Shown here piece by piece: positions 13,013 through 21,764 of a stretch of 64,000 nt of DNA (position 1 is its first letter; each line of letters starts with the position of its first letter). The stretch is from Helcobacillus massiliensis (lineage in GTDB: Bacteria; Actinomycetota; Actinomycetes; Actinomycetales; Dermabacteraceae): contig NZ_JACHWP010000003.1 of the NCBI RefSeq assembly GCF_014191425.1, positions 62,001 to 126,000 of the forward strand. The letters run 5' to 3'. A model generated the notes under the pieces. The model searched no databases and had not been told where the DNA came from. It was given only the letters and a program-made list of their open reading frames with translations. The translations under genes were made by a program, and so were the position numbers.

Positions 13013-13631
13013 GGGCGCCCTCAGCGGGCCGGGCCGGGGCGGCGGGGGTGCTGGTCGGCAGTGCCCGCCCGGCGGTGACGTCCCGGCGAGCGGCACGAGC
13101 AGCCAGCGCATTGGCCGCCGCCGCCAGGAACAGCGGCAGGGCGATGAACAGGAGCCTCGCCAGAATGATGCCGATGACCATCCCGAGTCGCTCCGCCTCG
13201 CTGGCTCCCGGCCCTGGGAGAGAGGTGCCCTCGCCGTCGATGTCCGCAACCAGTCTGCCGAGGTTGACCAGACCGCTGAACAGGACGAGGACCAGCGATG
13301 CAGCAGCCCAGGCTCGCACCCTGCCCGGGCCGCGCACCAGCAGCACGACGTCCAGAGCAACGACAGTCAGTCCCGTCAGGAGCCCGAGCAGGACGAACAG
13401 AACGGCTGTGATGACCAGCACCGTCGGAACGACCTCGTTCGGATCCCGCATAACAGGGGAGAGCCCCGCCGCCACCACCGGCAGGATCGATCGGTACACG
13501 GTGACGCACACCGCGGTGACGACCGCGGCGATCAAGGCGATGCGGGCGATCACCTGCGTGGTGCGGGCGCGTCTGATGACCGCCCCGGCGTTGGCCGGTG
13601 CCAGCGGGTCAGCGGGAACAGCGGTGGACAT
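13005..13631 (-). CDS. small four-helix membrane protein, copy 3
   Basis: 208 residues from ATG 13631. It has an N-terminal cytoplasmic stretch with a paired Arg (VIRRARTTQ), then four hydrophobic segments (about 28-52, 70-98, 104-128, 145-172), and a Pro/Ala-rich tail. It is a likely paralogue of the next gene downstream, with which it overlaps by 8 bp. No enzyme or transporter motif is visible. Together the five genes from 15562 down to 12425 form one closely spaced minus-strand operon inside the jet locus. Confidence 0.7.
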   Translation of the reverse strand: MSTAVPADPLAPANAGAVIRRARTTQVIARIALIAAVVTAVCVTVYRSILPVVAAGLSPVMRDPNEVVPTVLVITAVLFVLLGLLTGLTVVALDVVLLVRGPGRVRAWAAASLVLVLFSGLVNLGRLVADIDGEGTSLPGPGASEAERLGMVIGIILARLLFIALPLFLAAAANALAARAARRDVTAGRALPTSTPAAPARPAEGARA

Positions 13632-13664
13632 GGCTCTTCGCGACGTTCACGGACGGCACGGGGA

Positions 13665-14273
13665 TCAGTGCGCGGCGGACCGCAGGCCGGTTTCGGCGGA
13701 CCGGTACGAGGACCAGGCGCCGAATGTGCCGATCGCCTTGACGATGATCGTGAGCACCGACATGACCAGGGCCGCGACAGCGATGGTGGTGAAGCTGTCC
13801 GCACCCGCTGCGGCGACGGTGAGTGCACCGATGATGAGGCCGACCACGACGATCACCGCGAGGTTCACCAGCTGCATGGCGCCGCAGATGATGGCGCCCC
13901 TGCGGATCTGACCGGAGCCCTTCACAGCGACGATGATCGCGAGGACGAACGTGATGAGGGCGACCACGATGAACACCAGGCCGACGGCGCCGCTGGCGAC
14001 GTCCGCGCCGGACAGGGAGGCGGCGTCACGGGGGCTGGGATCGTCCGAGAAGTTCTGCGCCGTCTCGATGATCGTGGAGACGAGCGTGTACATCAGGCCG
14101 AGCCCGCTGAGAATCAGCAGGACGAACGAGAGAGTGCGCAGGGTCTTCAGCTCGCTGGTCGCCGGCTCCGAGCCGTACAGACCGCCGTGCGGGGCCCCGG
14201 CCGGCTGAGCGGTCGGGCCCGGTCGGCCGGACGGATCAGGCTGGTTCGGCTGCTGCTGGGGTGCGGAGGACAT
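13665..14273 (-). CDS. small four-helix membrane protein, copy 4, Pro/Gln-rich N-terminus
   Basis: 202 residues. The first 40 are Pro/Gln/Gly-rich and probably disordered in the cytoplasm. Four hydrophobic segments follow. The block RRGAIICGAMQLVNLAV is nearly the same as RTGAIICGALLPVNLIV in the next upstream gene, so the pair arose by duplication. The architecture recalls DUF4064/DUF4190-like small membrane proteins, but I would not assign a family. AAAGG lies 5-10 nt before ATG 14273. Confidence 0.7.
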   Translation of the reverse strand: MSSAPQQQPNQPDPSGRPGPTAQPAGAPHGGLYGSEPATSELKTLRTLSFVLLILSGLGLMYTLVSTIIETAQNFSDDPSPRDAASLSGADVASGAVGLVFIVVALITFVLAIIVAVKGSGQIRRGAIICGAMQLVNLAVIVVVGLIIGALTVAAAGADSFTTIAVAALVMSVLTIIVKAIGTFGAWSSYRSAETGLRSAAH

Positions 14274-14324
14274 GAGAGGCCCTTTCGATACGGGAGCGGA
14301 GGGGGATCAGCGAGGCGGGGCGGC

Positions 14325-14897
14325 TCAGAGGGAGCCGGCCCGGACCGCCTCGTGAGCGGACTTCGCGGAGATGATCGCGGCAACGGTGCCGACGGTCTTG
14401 ATGAGCAGGACGAGCAGACCGCCGATGAGGGCGACGATGCCGAGGGCGACGCCCCCGCCGGAGGAAGCGGACGAGGCGACGATGATGCCGATGATCATGC
14501 CGGCCACGAAGGAGACGATGAGGTTCACCGGAAGCAGGGCCCCACAGATGATCGCACCGGTGCGCGTCCGACCCCGCCCCATGATCGCCACGATGATCGC
14601 AAGGACGAACACGACGATGGAGATGCCGCCGAACAGCAGGCCGATGAGGCCGCTGGCAACGCTGGCACCGGTGACATCGGTCGAAGCGGCATCGGTGCTG
14701 ACAGCGCCGCTGACGAACCCGGAGATCATCGAGATGACCTGGTAGAGCAGGCCGAGCAGGCTCAGCGCCGCCATCACGATCGCCAGGATGCGGACCGTGC
14801 CCGCGTTCGGGTTCGAGGGCTGCATGCCGAACTGCTGGCCCCCGAAGGGCTGGTTGCCGGACGGCTGGCTGGGCTGGAACTGCGGTGTGGAGGACAT
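14325..14897 (-). CDS. small four-helix membrane protein, copy 5, Pro/Gln-rich N-terminus
   Basis: 190 residues, closest paralogue of the neighbouring gene at 13665-14273. It shares the opening MSS-x-PQ, a Gln/Pro-rich tail of about 30 residues, the GAIICGA block after the second helix, and the same four-helix spacing. AAAGGAAA precedes ATG 14897. It is separated from its neighbours by 44-51 bp on each side and reads with them as an operon. Function unknown. Confidence 0.7.
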   Translation of the reverse strand: MSSTPQFQPSQPSGNQPFGGQQFGMQPSNPNAGTVRILAIVMAALSLLGLLYQVISMISGFVSGAVSTDAASTDVTGASVASGLIGLLFGGISIVVFVLAIIVAIMGRGRTRTGAIICGALLPVNLIVSFVAGMIIGIIVASSASSGGGVALGIVALIGGLLVLLIKTVGTVAAIISAKSAHEAVRAGSL

Positions 14898-14941
14898 GGA
14901 GTGTTTCCTTTCGTCGAGTGGAGGGGGGTGTGCGGGGCGTC

Positions 14942-15562
14942 TCAGAGCCGGGGTCCCGGTGCGCCGGCGGACAGGGGGTCGGTGGCCTCATCCAGCTGGT
15001 CCGATGCCGATGACCATGACGTCCAGCAGCCCCACGCGGCGGTGCCCCACAGCACGGTGGCGCCGGCATGGAACAGGACCCGGGTGATCAGCAGCCAGGT
15101 GGGGGCGGAGCCGAAGCCGTACGTCGTGGAGTCGGCGGCGCTCGCGATCAGCACGACGTACTCCAGGGTGTACATCCCAAGCCACAGCATCGGGATCACG
15201 CAGATGGCGCCGCCGGCGATCGCACCACCTGTCACCACAGCCCTGCGGCCCATCGCCATCAGCAGGATCACCAGGACGACGAGGGCGCTGACCACCGGCC
15301 AGATCGCGAACCACAGCAGGAGACCGGCGAGCTGCCAGAGACCGTCGGCACCGAAGAACGCGTTCTGCGGCACAAGGTGGGTCAGAGCGATGACGGTGCG
15401 CAGCACCCCGTACAGCACCATGAGGACGGAGCAGACCAAAGCCGCGATAGCGATCCCGCGCACCCGCAGAAGCCGTCGGCGGGGATCCACCTGGGCCGTG
15501 GCCCGCAGAGCCCCCTGGCCCGACAGCTGCGGGCCGTGGGCGTGCGGAGGCTGGATGCTCAC
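14942..15562 (-). CDS. small four-helix membrane protein, copy 6, first gene of the minus-strand cluster
   Basis: 206 residues. A His/Pro-rich N-terminus is followed by an Arg-rich stretch at 28-36 and then four to five hydrophobic segments. The block RRAVVTGGAIAGGAICV occupies the same place as the GAIICGA block of the next two genes. It is the first gene of the five-gene cluster and diverges from jetB; the 160 bp between their starts must hold both promoters. AAGGA lies before ATG 15562. No known family is recognised. Confidence 0.68.
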   Translation of the reverse strand: MSIQPPHAHGPQLSGQGALRATAQVDPRRRLLRVRGIAIAALVCSVLMVLYGVLRTVIALTHLVPQNAFFGADGLWQLAGLLLWFAIWPVVSALVVLVILLMAMGRRAVVTGGAIAGGAICVIPMLWLGMYTLEYVVLIASAADSTTYGFGSAPTWLLITRVLFHAGATVLWGTAAWGCWTSWSSASDQLDEATDPLSAGAPGPRL

Positions 15563-15681
15563 GACGAGTCCTTCCGGGGCTCAGCGGCGGGGATGGGTGA
15601 CGGACAGAACACTACGGGGCCCCGGGGGCGATCGTCCACGCAGGGAGCCGCGATCTGATGGGGATCTCTGCCCCCGACCGG

Positions 15682-15687
15682 TACGCT
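15682..15687 (+). promoter_or_regulatory. candidate -10 box for the jetB-jetC transcript
   Basis: TACGCT lies 35 nt before the jetB start. TGGGGA is found 17 nt upstream as a weak -35. The resulting leader of about 30 nt contains the AGGGAGG ribosome site of jetB, so this transcript, unlike jetA's, would have a leader. Confidence 0.35.
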
Positions 15688-15722
15688 GGACCGGTGCACA
15701 GCCGAACGATCAGGGAGGGCGA

Positions 15723-16448
15723 ATGAGCCAGGGATCCGGACTGGGCGAGAGCGCCCTCGAGGACTGGGGCCTCGCCGACGAGGAGGACCTCCGCAGCGCC
15801 GGCAGCACCGGCGGCGCCCTCGTGGAGGAGTCCCGACGGGTCCTGGTCGCCCTCCTGCAGGGCCCGTACCTCGACGGCCGCAAGGACACCGCTCGCTATG
15901 GGCAGCTGCTGCGCGACCGCACCGCCATCGAGAACCGACTCGCGGACATGTTCCTCGAACTGATCGTCGATGACGACTCCCAGGTCGCATTCGTGCGCCA
16001 GAGCGAGAGCGACCCGGACGCCCCGAAGCTGCTGCGCCGCCTCAGCGGCCTCAACCGCCTTGACTCCGTTCTGCTGCTCGTGCTGCGCCAGCACCTGCTC
16101 ACCCAGGCGTCCCGCGGGCAGCGCGCAGTGGTCAGCGAAGCGGAGCTGCTGGCGGCGCTCGCGGCCTACCGCCGCACCGACTCCACCGACGAGGCGGGCT
16201 TCGCGAAGGACGTCCGCCATTCGATCGCGAAGCTGCAGCGGGCGGCCCTGCTGGAGGAGCAGGGGGACTCCTATGAGGTCTCTCCCGTGCTGAAGCTGAT
16301 GATCACCCCGGACACGGCGCGCGAGTTCATCGAGCTGTACCGCGGCGCCGGTGTCGATGTGGAATCCGTCGGCCTCGACACCGACACGCCCGCTGATGCC
16401 GATGCCGACACCACCGCTGACGCCGACGACAAGGAGGATCAGCAGTGA
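15723..16448 (+). CDS. jetB: JetB/MksE-like KITE subunit (DUF4194)
   Basis: 241 residues. Family members are dimeric winged-helix KITE proteins that bind the kleisin JetA in Wadjet/Mks SMC complexes. The DUF4194 core spans about residues 35-205, with helical blocks such as RLSGLNRLDSVLLLVLRQHL and a second winged-helix ending in SPVLKLMITPDTAREF. The last ~30 residues are an acidic Asp/Ala/Thr tail. AGGGAGG sits 4 nt before ATG 15723. Its stop overlaps the GTG of jetC in a GTGA junction, so the two are translationally coupled. Confidence 0.9.
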   Translation: MSQGSGLGESALEDWGLADEEDLRSAGSTGGALVEESRRVLVALLQGPYLDGRKDTARYGQLLRDRTAIENRLADMFLELIVDDDSQVAFVRQSESDPDAPKLLRRLSGLNRLDSVLLLVLRQHLLTQASRGQRAVVSEAELLAALAAYRRTDSTDEAGFAKDVRHSIAKLQRAALLEEQGDSYEVSPVLKLMITPDTAREFIELYRGAGVDVESVGLDTDTPADADADTTADADDKEDQQ

Positions 16449-19400
16449 TCCAGCAGAGCCTGCTCGACGACGAGACCCCGTCGGCCCCCGAACAGCCGCC
16501 CGTCACCGACCCCGACCACCCGCACCCCGGGCAGTGGCGCCTCAACCATGTCCAGCTGAGCAACTGGGGCACCTTCCACGGCACCCACGACCTCGACATC
16601 TCGTCCAAGGGCTTCTTCCTCACCGGCGGCCCCGGCACCGGCAAGTCCACCCTCCTGGACGCCATCAGCGCCCTGCTGACCCCGCCGCGCACCCTCCACT
16701 TCAACGCCGCCGCGTCCGACGCGGGCCCGCGTCAGAAGAAGTCCCGCCGCACCGTCGCCTCCTACGTGCGCGGCGCCTGGGCGATGCACTACGCCCCCGA
16801 CACCGGCGAGTTCAGCCAGGAAGTGCTGCGCGACGGCACCACCCTGTCCGTCATCTCCCTGCGCTACGGCAACGGCTGCGGTGACCTCATCCAGCTGACC
16901 CGCATGCTGCTCCTGCACGCCGGCCACACCGCCGACTCCGACGTCAAGAGCCTCTACGTCATCTCCGACCGGGCCTACGACGCCGCCGAACTGCGACCCT
17001 TCGTCACCACCAGCATTGAGGGCCGCGCCCTGGAGAAGGACCTGGCCGGCACCGAAGTGTTCCGCCAGTTCCGCGACTACCGCGCGCGCTTCTCCCAGCT
17101 GCTCGGCATCCCCGATGAGAAGGCGCTCAGCCTGCTGCACAAGATCCAGTCCGCGAAGGAGCTCGGCGACATCAACGCCCTCCTGCGCGACTACATGCTG
17201 GACGAGCCGCGCACCTTCGACCTCGCCGACCAGGCGCTCGCGAACTTCCAGAACCTCTCCGAGGTGTACGCCGCGCTCGTCACCGCCCGCGAACAGAAGG
17301 CCGTCCTCACCGCCCTGAAGGACGCCCATGCCACCTGGCAGGACGCCCAGCAGCGCGGCGGGGAGCTCGTGGACCGACGCGGCGACATCGACGCGTTCGC
17401 CGCCGAGCACCTCGTGCGGCTTCTCGCGGAGGAGAACGACCGCCTGCAGAGCGAACAGGACCGCCTGAAGGCGCAGCAGAACCGCGTCAGCTCCGACGTC
17501 TCCGAAGCCCGCGACGACCTCGCACAGCTGAAGGAGCAGCGCCGCTCCGCCGGCGGGGGCGAGATCGACGACTGGAAGAAGCAGATCGCCGGTCTCGAAG
17601 TGGAGCGCGACCGGCGCCGCTCCCGCGCCACCGAGTTCTCCAGTCAGCTCGCCACCGTGGAGCTCGGCAGCCCCTCCAACGAGGAGACGTTCCTGTCGCT
17701 GCAGCGCGATGTTGCGCGCCTGCGCGACGGCCTCACCGACGACGAGAAGAACGACCACCAGCGCCAGTGGGAAGCGGAAGCGCGGGTGCGGGAACTTGCC
17801 GCCGACCTCGAGGGCACCAAACAGGAGCTCGCCTCCCTGTCGTCCCGCGCCTCCAACCTGCACAGTGACGACATCGCGGTGCGGGACCTCCTCGCGAAGC
17901 GCGTCGGAGTGCCTCCCACTGATCTGCCGTTCGCCGCAGAGCTTCTGCAGGTGCGCGCAGGGGAGGAGAAGTGGACCGCGGCAGCTGAGCAGGCGCTGCG
18001 GGGCCTCGCCCGCTCCATTCTCGTGCCCGAGCGGATCTACCGCGCGTTCGCCGGCGAGATCAATGAGATGAAGCTGCGCCGGCGCGTGTCCTACAACCGC
18101 GTCAACACGGACGCCCGCCAGCCGGCCCGCCAGATCCGCCCCCGCACCCTCGCGGAGAAGATCGAGGTGAAGGACGGGGAGTTCCACGCCTGGCTGTCCG
18201 GTGAGATCGCCTCCCGCATGGACTACGTGTGCGCCGAAGACCTGCAGGAGTTCACCACCCTGCCGCGCGCCGTGCTCCAGTCCGGCCAGATCAAGCACTC
18301 CGCCACCCGGCACGAGAAGAACACCGACCGGCAGATCAACGACCGCTCCCAGTGGGTGCTCGGCTTCGACAACCGCGCCAAGCGCTCCGTGTTCGAACGG
18401 GAGCGCACCCGCGCCGAACAGGCCCTGTTCGAGGCGCAGGCCCGCCGCAAGGACCTCGAGCAGGAAGCGGCTGCCCGCCGCGACAAACTGTTCGCCCTCC
18501 AGGCCATCAGCGCCGTCACCTGGGACGACATCGATGCCGCCTCCGTTGCGCGCCGCATCGCCAACCTCGGTGAGATGGTCCGCGCCGCGGAGCAGGGATC
18601 CGGCGCCCTGTCGGAGCTGGCGCGCCAGATCGACCAGGTGGAGAAGGAGATCAGCGAGGGCGACCAGGAGCTGCTGGACATCACCGGACAGCTGGGCCGC
18701 ATCACCGAACAGCTGGAGCAGGCCACCAGCCGCGCTGCGGAAGCGGAGCAGCGCCTGGAGACCCGTGAGATCAGCGAGGAGACCCGCGAGGACCTCACCG
18801 AACGGTTCCGCGCGATCTCACCGACTCTGCGCCTGTCCACCATCGACCGCGTCACCAAGGACGCCTCCGCCACCCTCGACGCGGAGCTGATGCAGCTCAC
18901 CCGTGCGCAGTCCCGTGCGGAGGAGGACATGCGCACCTCGATGCGGGAGTTCGCGCGCCGCTGGCCCGCCGAAGGCGCCGACACCGACACTTCCCTCGAG
19001 GCGGCCGGTGACTTCCTGGCGATCCTGCAGCAGATCGAGGAGGAGCGCCTGCCGGAGGTGGAGGACCGATTCTTCGAGTTCTTCACCGGCAACACCCTCG
19101 GGGACGTGCAGGCGCTCGCCACCGCGATCGCGCGCGAACCCGCGCAGATCCGCAAGCGCCTGGAGAAGATCAACGAACTGCTGGCGCAGGTGGAGTTCCA
19201 CCGGGGCCGCTACCTGCAGCTGTCGATGCGTCCCGTGCACCTGGCGGCGCTCGACGACTTCAAGCGCGCCCTGGACGATGCCGTGGGGGCGACGCTGGAG
19301 AACGACCTGTCGAAGGACAGGGAGAAGGCGGAGGAGCGGTTCCAGGCGCTGCAGACCCTGATGGACATCATCACCCGGGCCCGTACGAAGGACGACCTCG

Positions 19401-19822
19401 CCTCCCGCGTGATCCTCGATGTGCGCCGCCACGTCCACTTCCACGCCGAAGAGGTCGACGAGGCCGGCACCGTGGTCCACGCCCACGAGTCCGGCGGCCC
19501 CCTCTCCGGTGGTCAGAACGAGCGCCTCACCACGTTCTGCCTGGCGGCGGCGCTGCGCTACCAGCTCGCTGGCACCGGTGCGGACGTCCCCGTGTACGCC
19601 CCCATCATCATCGACGAGGCGTTCTCGAAGGGCGCCGGCAAGTTCATCACCGCCGCAATGGAGTCGTTCCGCCACTTCGGGTTCCAGGTCATGCTCGCCA
19701 ACCCGGGCAAGAACCCGCAGGCGCTCGCGCCGTTCATCGGCGGTGTCGGCGTGGTCGCCATCAAGGACGACCGCTACTCCTCGGTGTCCCCGATCCGCTT
19801 CGTCCCAGCCGACGGATCCTGA
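16445..19822 (+). CDS. jetC: JetC/MksB-like SMC ATPase
   Basis: 1125-residue SMC-like motor of a Wadjet/Mks complex. The Walker A motif GGPGTGKST is at residues 61-69. Long heptad-rich coiled coils run from about 280 to 480 and 640 to 960 around a central hinge-like region. The ABC signature LSGGQNERL begins near residue 1020 and Walker B (IIIDEAFSKG) has D1057 and E1058. It starts at GTG 16445 overlapping the jetB stop. In known type I Wadjet operons jetD follows; here a secreted protein starts 2 bp later instead. Heads and hinge look intact, so an active ATPase is expected. Confidence 0.93.
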   Translation: MIQQSLLDDETPSAPEQPPVTDPDHPHPGQWRLNHVQLSNWGTFHGTHDLDISSKGFFLTGGPGTGKSTLLDAISALLTPPRTLHFNAAASDAGPRQKKSRRTVASYVRGAWAMHYAPDTGEFSQEVLRDGTTLSVISLRYGNGCGDLIQLTRMLLLHAGHTADSDVKSLYVISDRAYDAAELRPFVTTSIEGRALEKDLAGTEVFRQFRDYRARFSQLLGIPDEKALSLLHKIQSAKELGDINALLRDYMLDEPRTFDLADQALANFQNLSEVYAALVTAREQKAVLTALKDAHATWQDAQQRGGELVDRRGDIDAFAAEHLVRLLAEENDRLQSEQDRLKAQQNRVSSDVSEARDDLAQLKEQRRSAGGGEIDDWKKQIAGLEVERDRRRSRATEFSSQLATVELGSPSNEETFLSLQRDVARLRDGLTDDEKNDHQRQWEAEARVRELAADLEGTKQELASLSSRASNLHSDDIAVRDLLAKRVGVPPTDLPFAAELLQVRAGEEKWTAAAEQALRGLARSILVPERIYRAFAGEINEMKLRRRVSYNRVNTDARQPARQIRPRTLAEKIEVKDGEFHAWLSGEIASRMDYVCAEDLQEFTTLPRAVLQSGQIKHSATRHEKNTDRQINDRSQWVLGFDNRAKRSVFERERTRAEQALFEAQARRKDLEQEAAARRDKLFALQAISAVTWDDIDAASVARRIANLGEMVRAAEQGSGALSELARQIDQVEKEISEGDQELLDITGQLGRITEQLEQATSRAAEAEQRLETREISEETREDLTERFRAISPTLRLSTIDRVTKDASATLDAELMQLTRAQSRAEEDMRTSMREFARRWPAEGADTDTSLEAAGDFLAILQQIEEERLPEVEDRFFEFFTGNTLGDVQALATAIAREPAQIRKRLEKINELLAQVEFHRGRYLQLSMRPVHLAALDDFKRALDDAVGATLENDLSKDREKAEERFQALQTLMDIITRARTKDDLASRVILDVRRHVHFHAEEVDEAGTVVHAHESGGPLSGGQNERLTTFCLAAALRYQLAGTGADVPVYAPIIIDEAFSKGAGKFITAAMESFRHFGFQVMLANPGKNPQALAPFIGGVGVVAIKDDRYSSVSPIRFVPADGS

Positions 19823-19824
19823 CG

Positions 19825-21759
19825 GTGACCCGTCGCAGCAGCACCCTGGCAGCGGCCGCGCTCAGCGCGGTCCTGCTGGGCGCGCCCGTCGCCCTGAGTG
19901 CGGCTGCGGACCCCGCGGCGGCGGCTCCCACCGCCCAGCCCGACCTGCCGACCGAGGGCTTCGGCGACGTCGACGGCTTCGAAATCCCCCTCGACAGCAC
20001 CGAAGTGAAGAGCACCCCCGGCTCCGCCGCCCGCTTCGATCTCGCCGACCACATGTCCACCGCCGAACTCCAGCAGCTCGACCTCACCACCCTCAGGTTC
20101 GACAACGGCCTCACCCACCAGGCCGTCTCCGGGCAGGGAACCTGGTCGATCAGCGGCACTACCATCACCTTCACCCCAGAAGGATCAGGCCAGCAGGGCC
20201 CGCGCAAAGCCACCATCCGAGTGAAGTCCGAGAGCGGTCGCAGCTCGCTGCCCACCACCATCACCGTCTCCTACCCGAGCCTGCCGTACCGCCAGATCAC
20301 CGCGAGCGAAGGCGACGCCATCAGCGTGGACCTCGGCATCGACGACGAACTCGTCGACCCGGGCAGCATCCGCCTGTCCCTCGACTCCATGCCCGGCGGC
20401 ACCGTCCAGACCGACAGCGGCCGCCGTCTCGTCGTGCCCGGGGAAGGCACCTGGTCCCTCTCCGCCGACGGCCGCAACGCCGTGTTCACACCCCAGCAGC
20501 CGCGCCTCGGGCGCCAGCCGTCCACCGTGTCCTTCAGCGGCACCGACCGCAACGGTCAGGTCCTCACACCGGGGAAGATCCGGGTGGTTACGCCCGCGGT
20601 CCCGGACATCGTCTCCTCCGCACCGTTCGGCGATCGGGTCGAATTCGACCTCGGTGCGAAGGCGCAGAACATCGACCCGGCCACCTTCGAACTCGTCCCC
20701 TCCCTCTCCGACGACACCACCACCGTCAACAAGGCGAAGGACCGCGTCTCCGTCAAGGGGCAGGGCACCTGGGCGCTGAACCGCGACGCCGGTACGGTCG
20801 TGTTCACCCCGGAGCACTCCTCCGTGCACGCCGTCTCCTCCATGGGTGTGCGCGGCTCCGACGCCTCGGGCCACACCGCCTCCATCGGCGCGCTCCAGGT
20901 CGGGTACCCGCAGCTCAGCGCCCAGAGCCAGCCCCTTGTGTGGGGCGAAAAGGCGCTGTTCTACCCCCTCGATGGGTCCCTGCACGTGCAGCAGGAATCG
21001 CTGCAGTTCTCCACCGTCAACATGCCCGACGGGTCCGAACTGTCCAGCGACGGCACCCTCCTCACCGTCCCCGGTGAAGGCGAATGGGAGTTCAACAAGG
21101 ACACCGTCGCCGTCACGTTCACTCCGGTGAACGGGCTGAAGAAGTCGCCCACGCCCGTCACCTACACGGTCAACGGCAGCGCCTCCGGCAACATCGGCGC
21201 CTCCACTCTCGGTGTCCAGTACGCGAGCCGGGTCCCCACGCTGCGCGACGACGACGTCCAGACCGGGTCCGAAGAGGCCCAGACCATTGACGTGCTCGCC
21301 AACGACACTCCTGCGGCTGCCGCGCATCCGTTCGACGCGGCGACCCTGCAGCTGCATTCGGCCCGGGCCACCAACATCAGTGAGCTCACCACCGGCACCG
21401 GCCGTCGCCTCGAGATCCCCGATGAAGGGGTCTGGGAGGTCACCGATGCCGGCGCGGTCCGCTTCACCCCCGTGCCCGGGTTCCGCGGCCGCACCACTCC
21501 AGTGGAGTACCACGTGAAGGACCGCAGTGGTCTGCACTCGCGGGCTCGGGTGGCGGTGTCGATCGACCCGCAGCTGGTGGGGGAGAACAGCTCGAAGGAG
21601 TCATCCAGCGGCATCAACGCGCTGCTCGCGGGCCTGCGCCCCGAGGACTCCACGATGTTCGCGGTGTACACGTCGGTGACGGCGCTGCTGATCTTCTCCG
21701 GCAGCGTGTCGCTCTGGGTGGGGCGGCAGATCGAACGGGGCCGGCGCTCGCAGCGCTGA
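19825..21759 (+). CDS. cell-surface protein with five CshA-type fibril repeats, coupled to jetC
   Basis: 644 residues. The N-terminus has a Sec-type signal (TRRSS, hydrophobic core to about 26, AxA sites). Five repeats of about 100 residues follow, each with a G-x-G-x-W ... FTP core near residues 103, 206, 312, 416 and 532; the last two end in the fuller V-x-Y-x-V form. This pattern matches CshA-type fibril repeats of actinobacterial and streptococcal adhesins. One hydrophobic helix at about 612-632 precedes an Arg-rich end; there is no LPXTG sorting motif, so it should be anchored by the helix. GTG 19825 is 2 bp after the jetC stop, implying co-translation. Link to the SMC complex is unexplained. 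Confidence 0.8.
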   Translation: MTRRSSTLAAAALSAVLLGAPVALSAAADPAAAAPTAQPDLPTEGFGDVDGFEIPLDSTEVKSTPGSAARFDLADHMSTAELQQLDLTTLRFDNGLTHQAVSGQGTWSISGTTITFTPEGSGQQGPRKATIRVKSESGRSSLPTTITVSYPSLPYRQITASEGDAISVDLGIDDELVDPGSIRLSLDSMPGGTVQTDSGRRLVVPGEGTWSLSADGRNAVFTPQQPRLGRQPSTVSFSGTDRNGQVLTPGKIRVVTPAVPDIVSSAPFGDRVEFDLGAKAQNIDPATFELVPSLSDDTTTVNKAKDRVSVKGQGTWALNRDAGTVVFTPEHSSVHAVSSMGVRGSDASGHTASIGALQVGYPQLSAQSQPLVWGEKALFYPLDGSLHVQQESLQFSTVNMPDGSELSSDGTLLTVPGEGEWEFNKDTVAVTFTPVNGLKKSPTPVTYTVNGSASGNIGASTLGVQYASRVPTLRDDDVQTGSEEAQTIDVLANDTPAAAAHPFDAATLQLHSARATNISELTTGTGRRLEIPDEGVWEVTDAGAVRFTPVPGFRGRTTPVEYHVKDRSGLHSRARVAVSIDPQLVGENSSKESSSGINALLAGLRPEDSTMFAVYTSVTALLIFSGSVSLWVGRQIERGRRSQR

Positions 21760-21764
21760 CCGCA

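Noticed and set aside
13668-16448. A 926-codon open frame running into jetB
   Set aside because: Only the part from ATG 15723 resembles a protein; upstream is antisense to the membrane genes, and AGGGAGG marks the real start.
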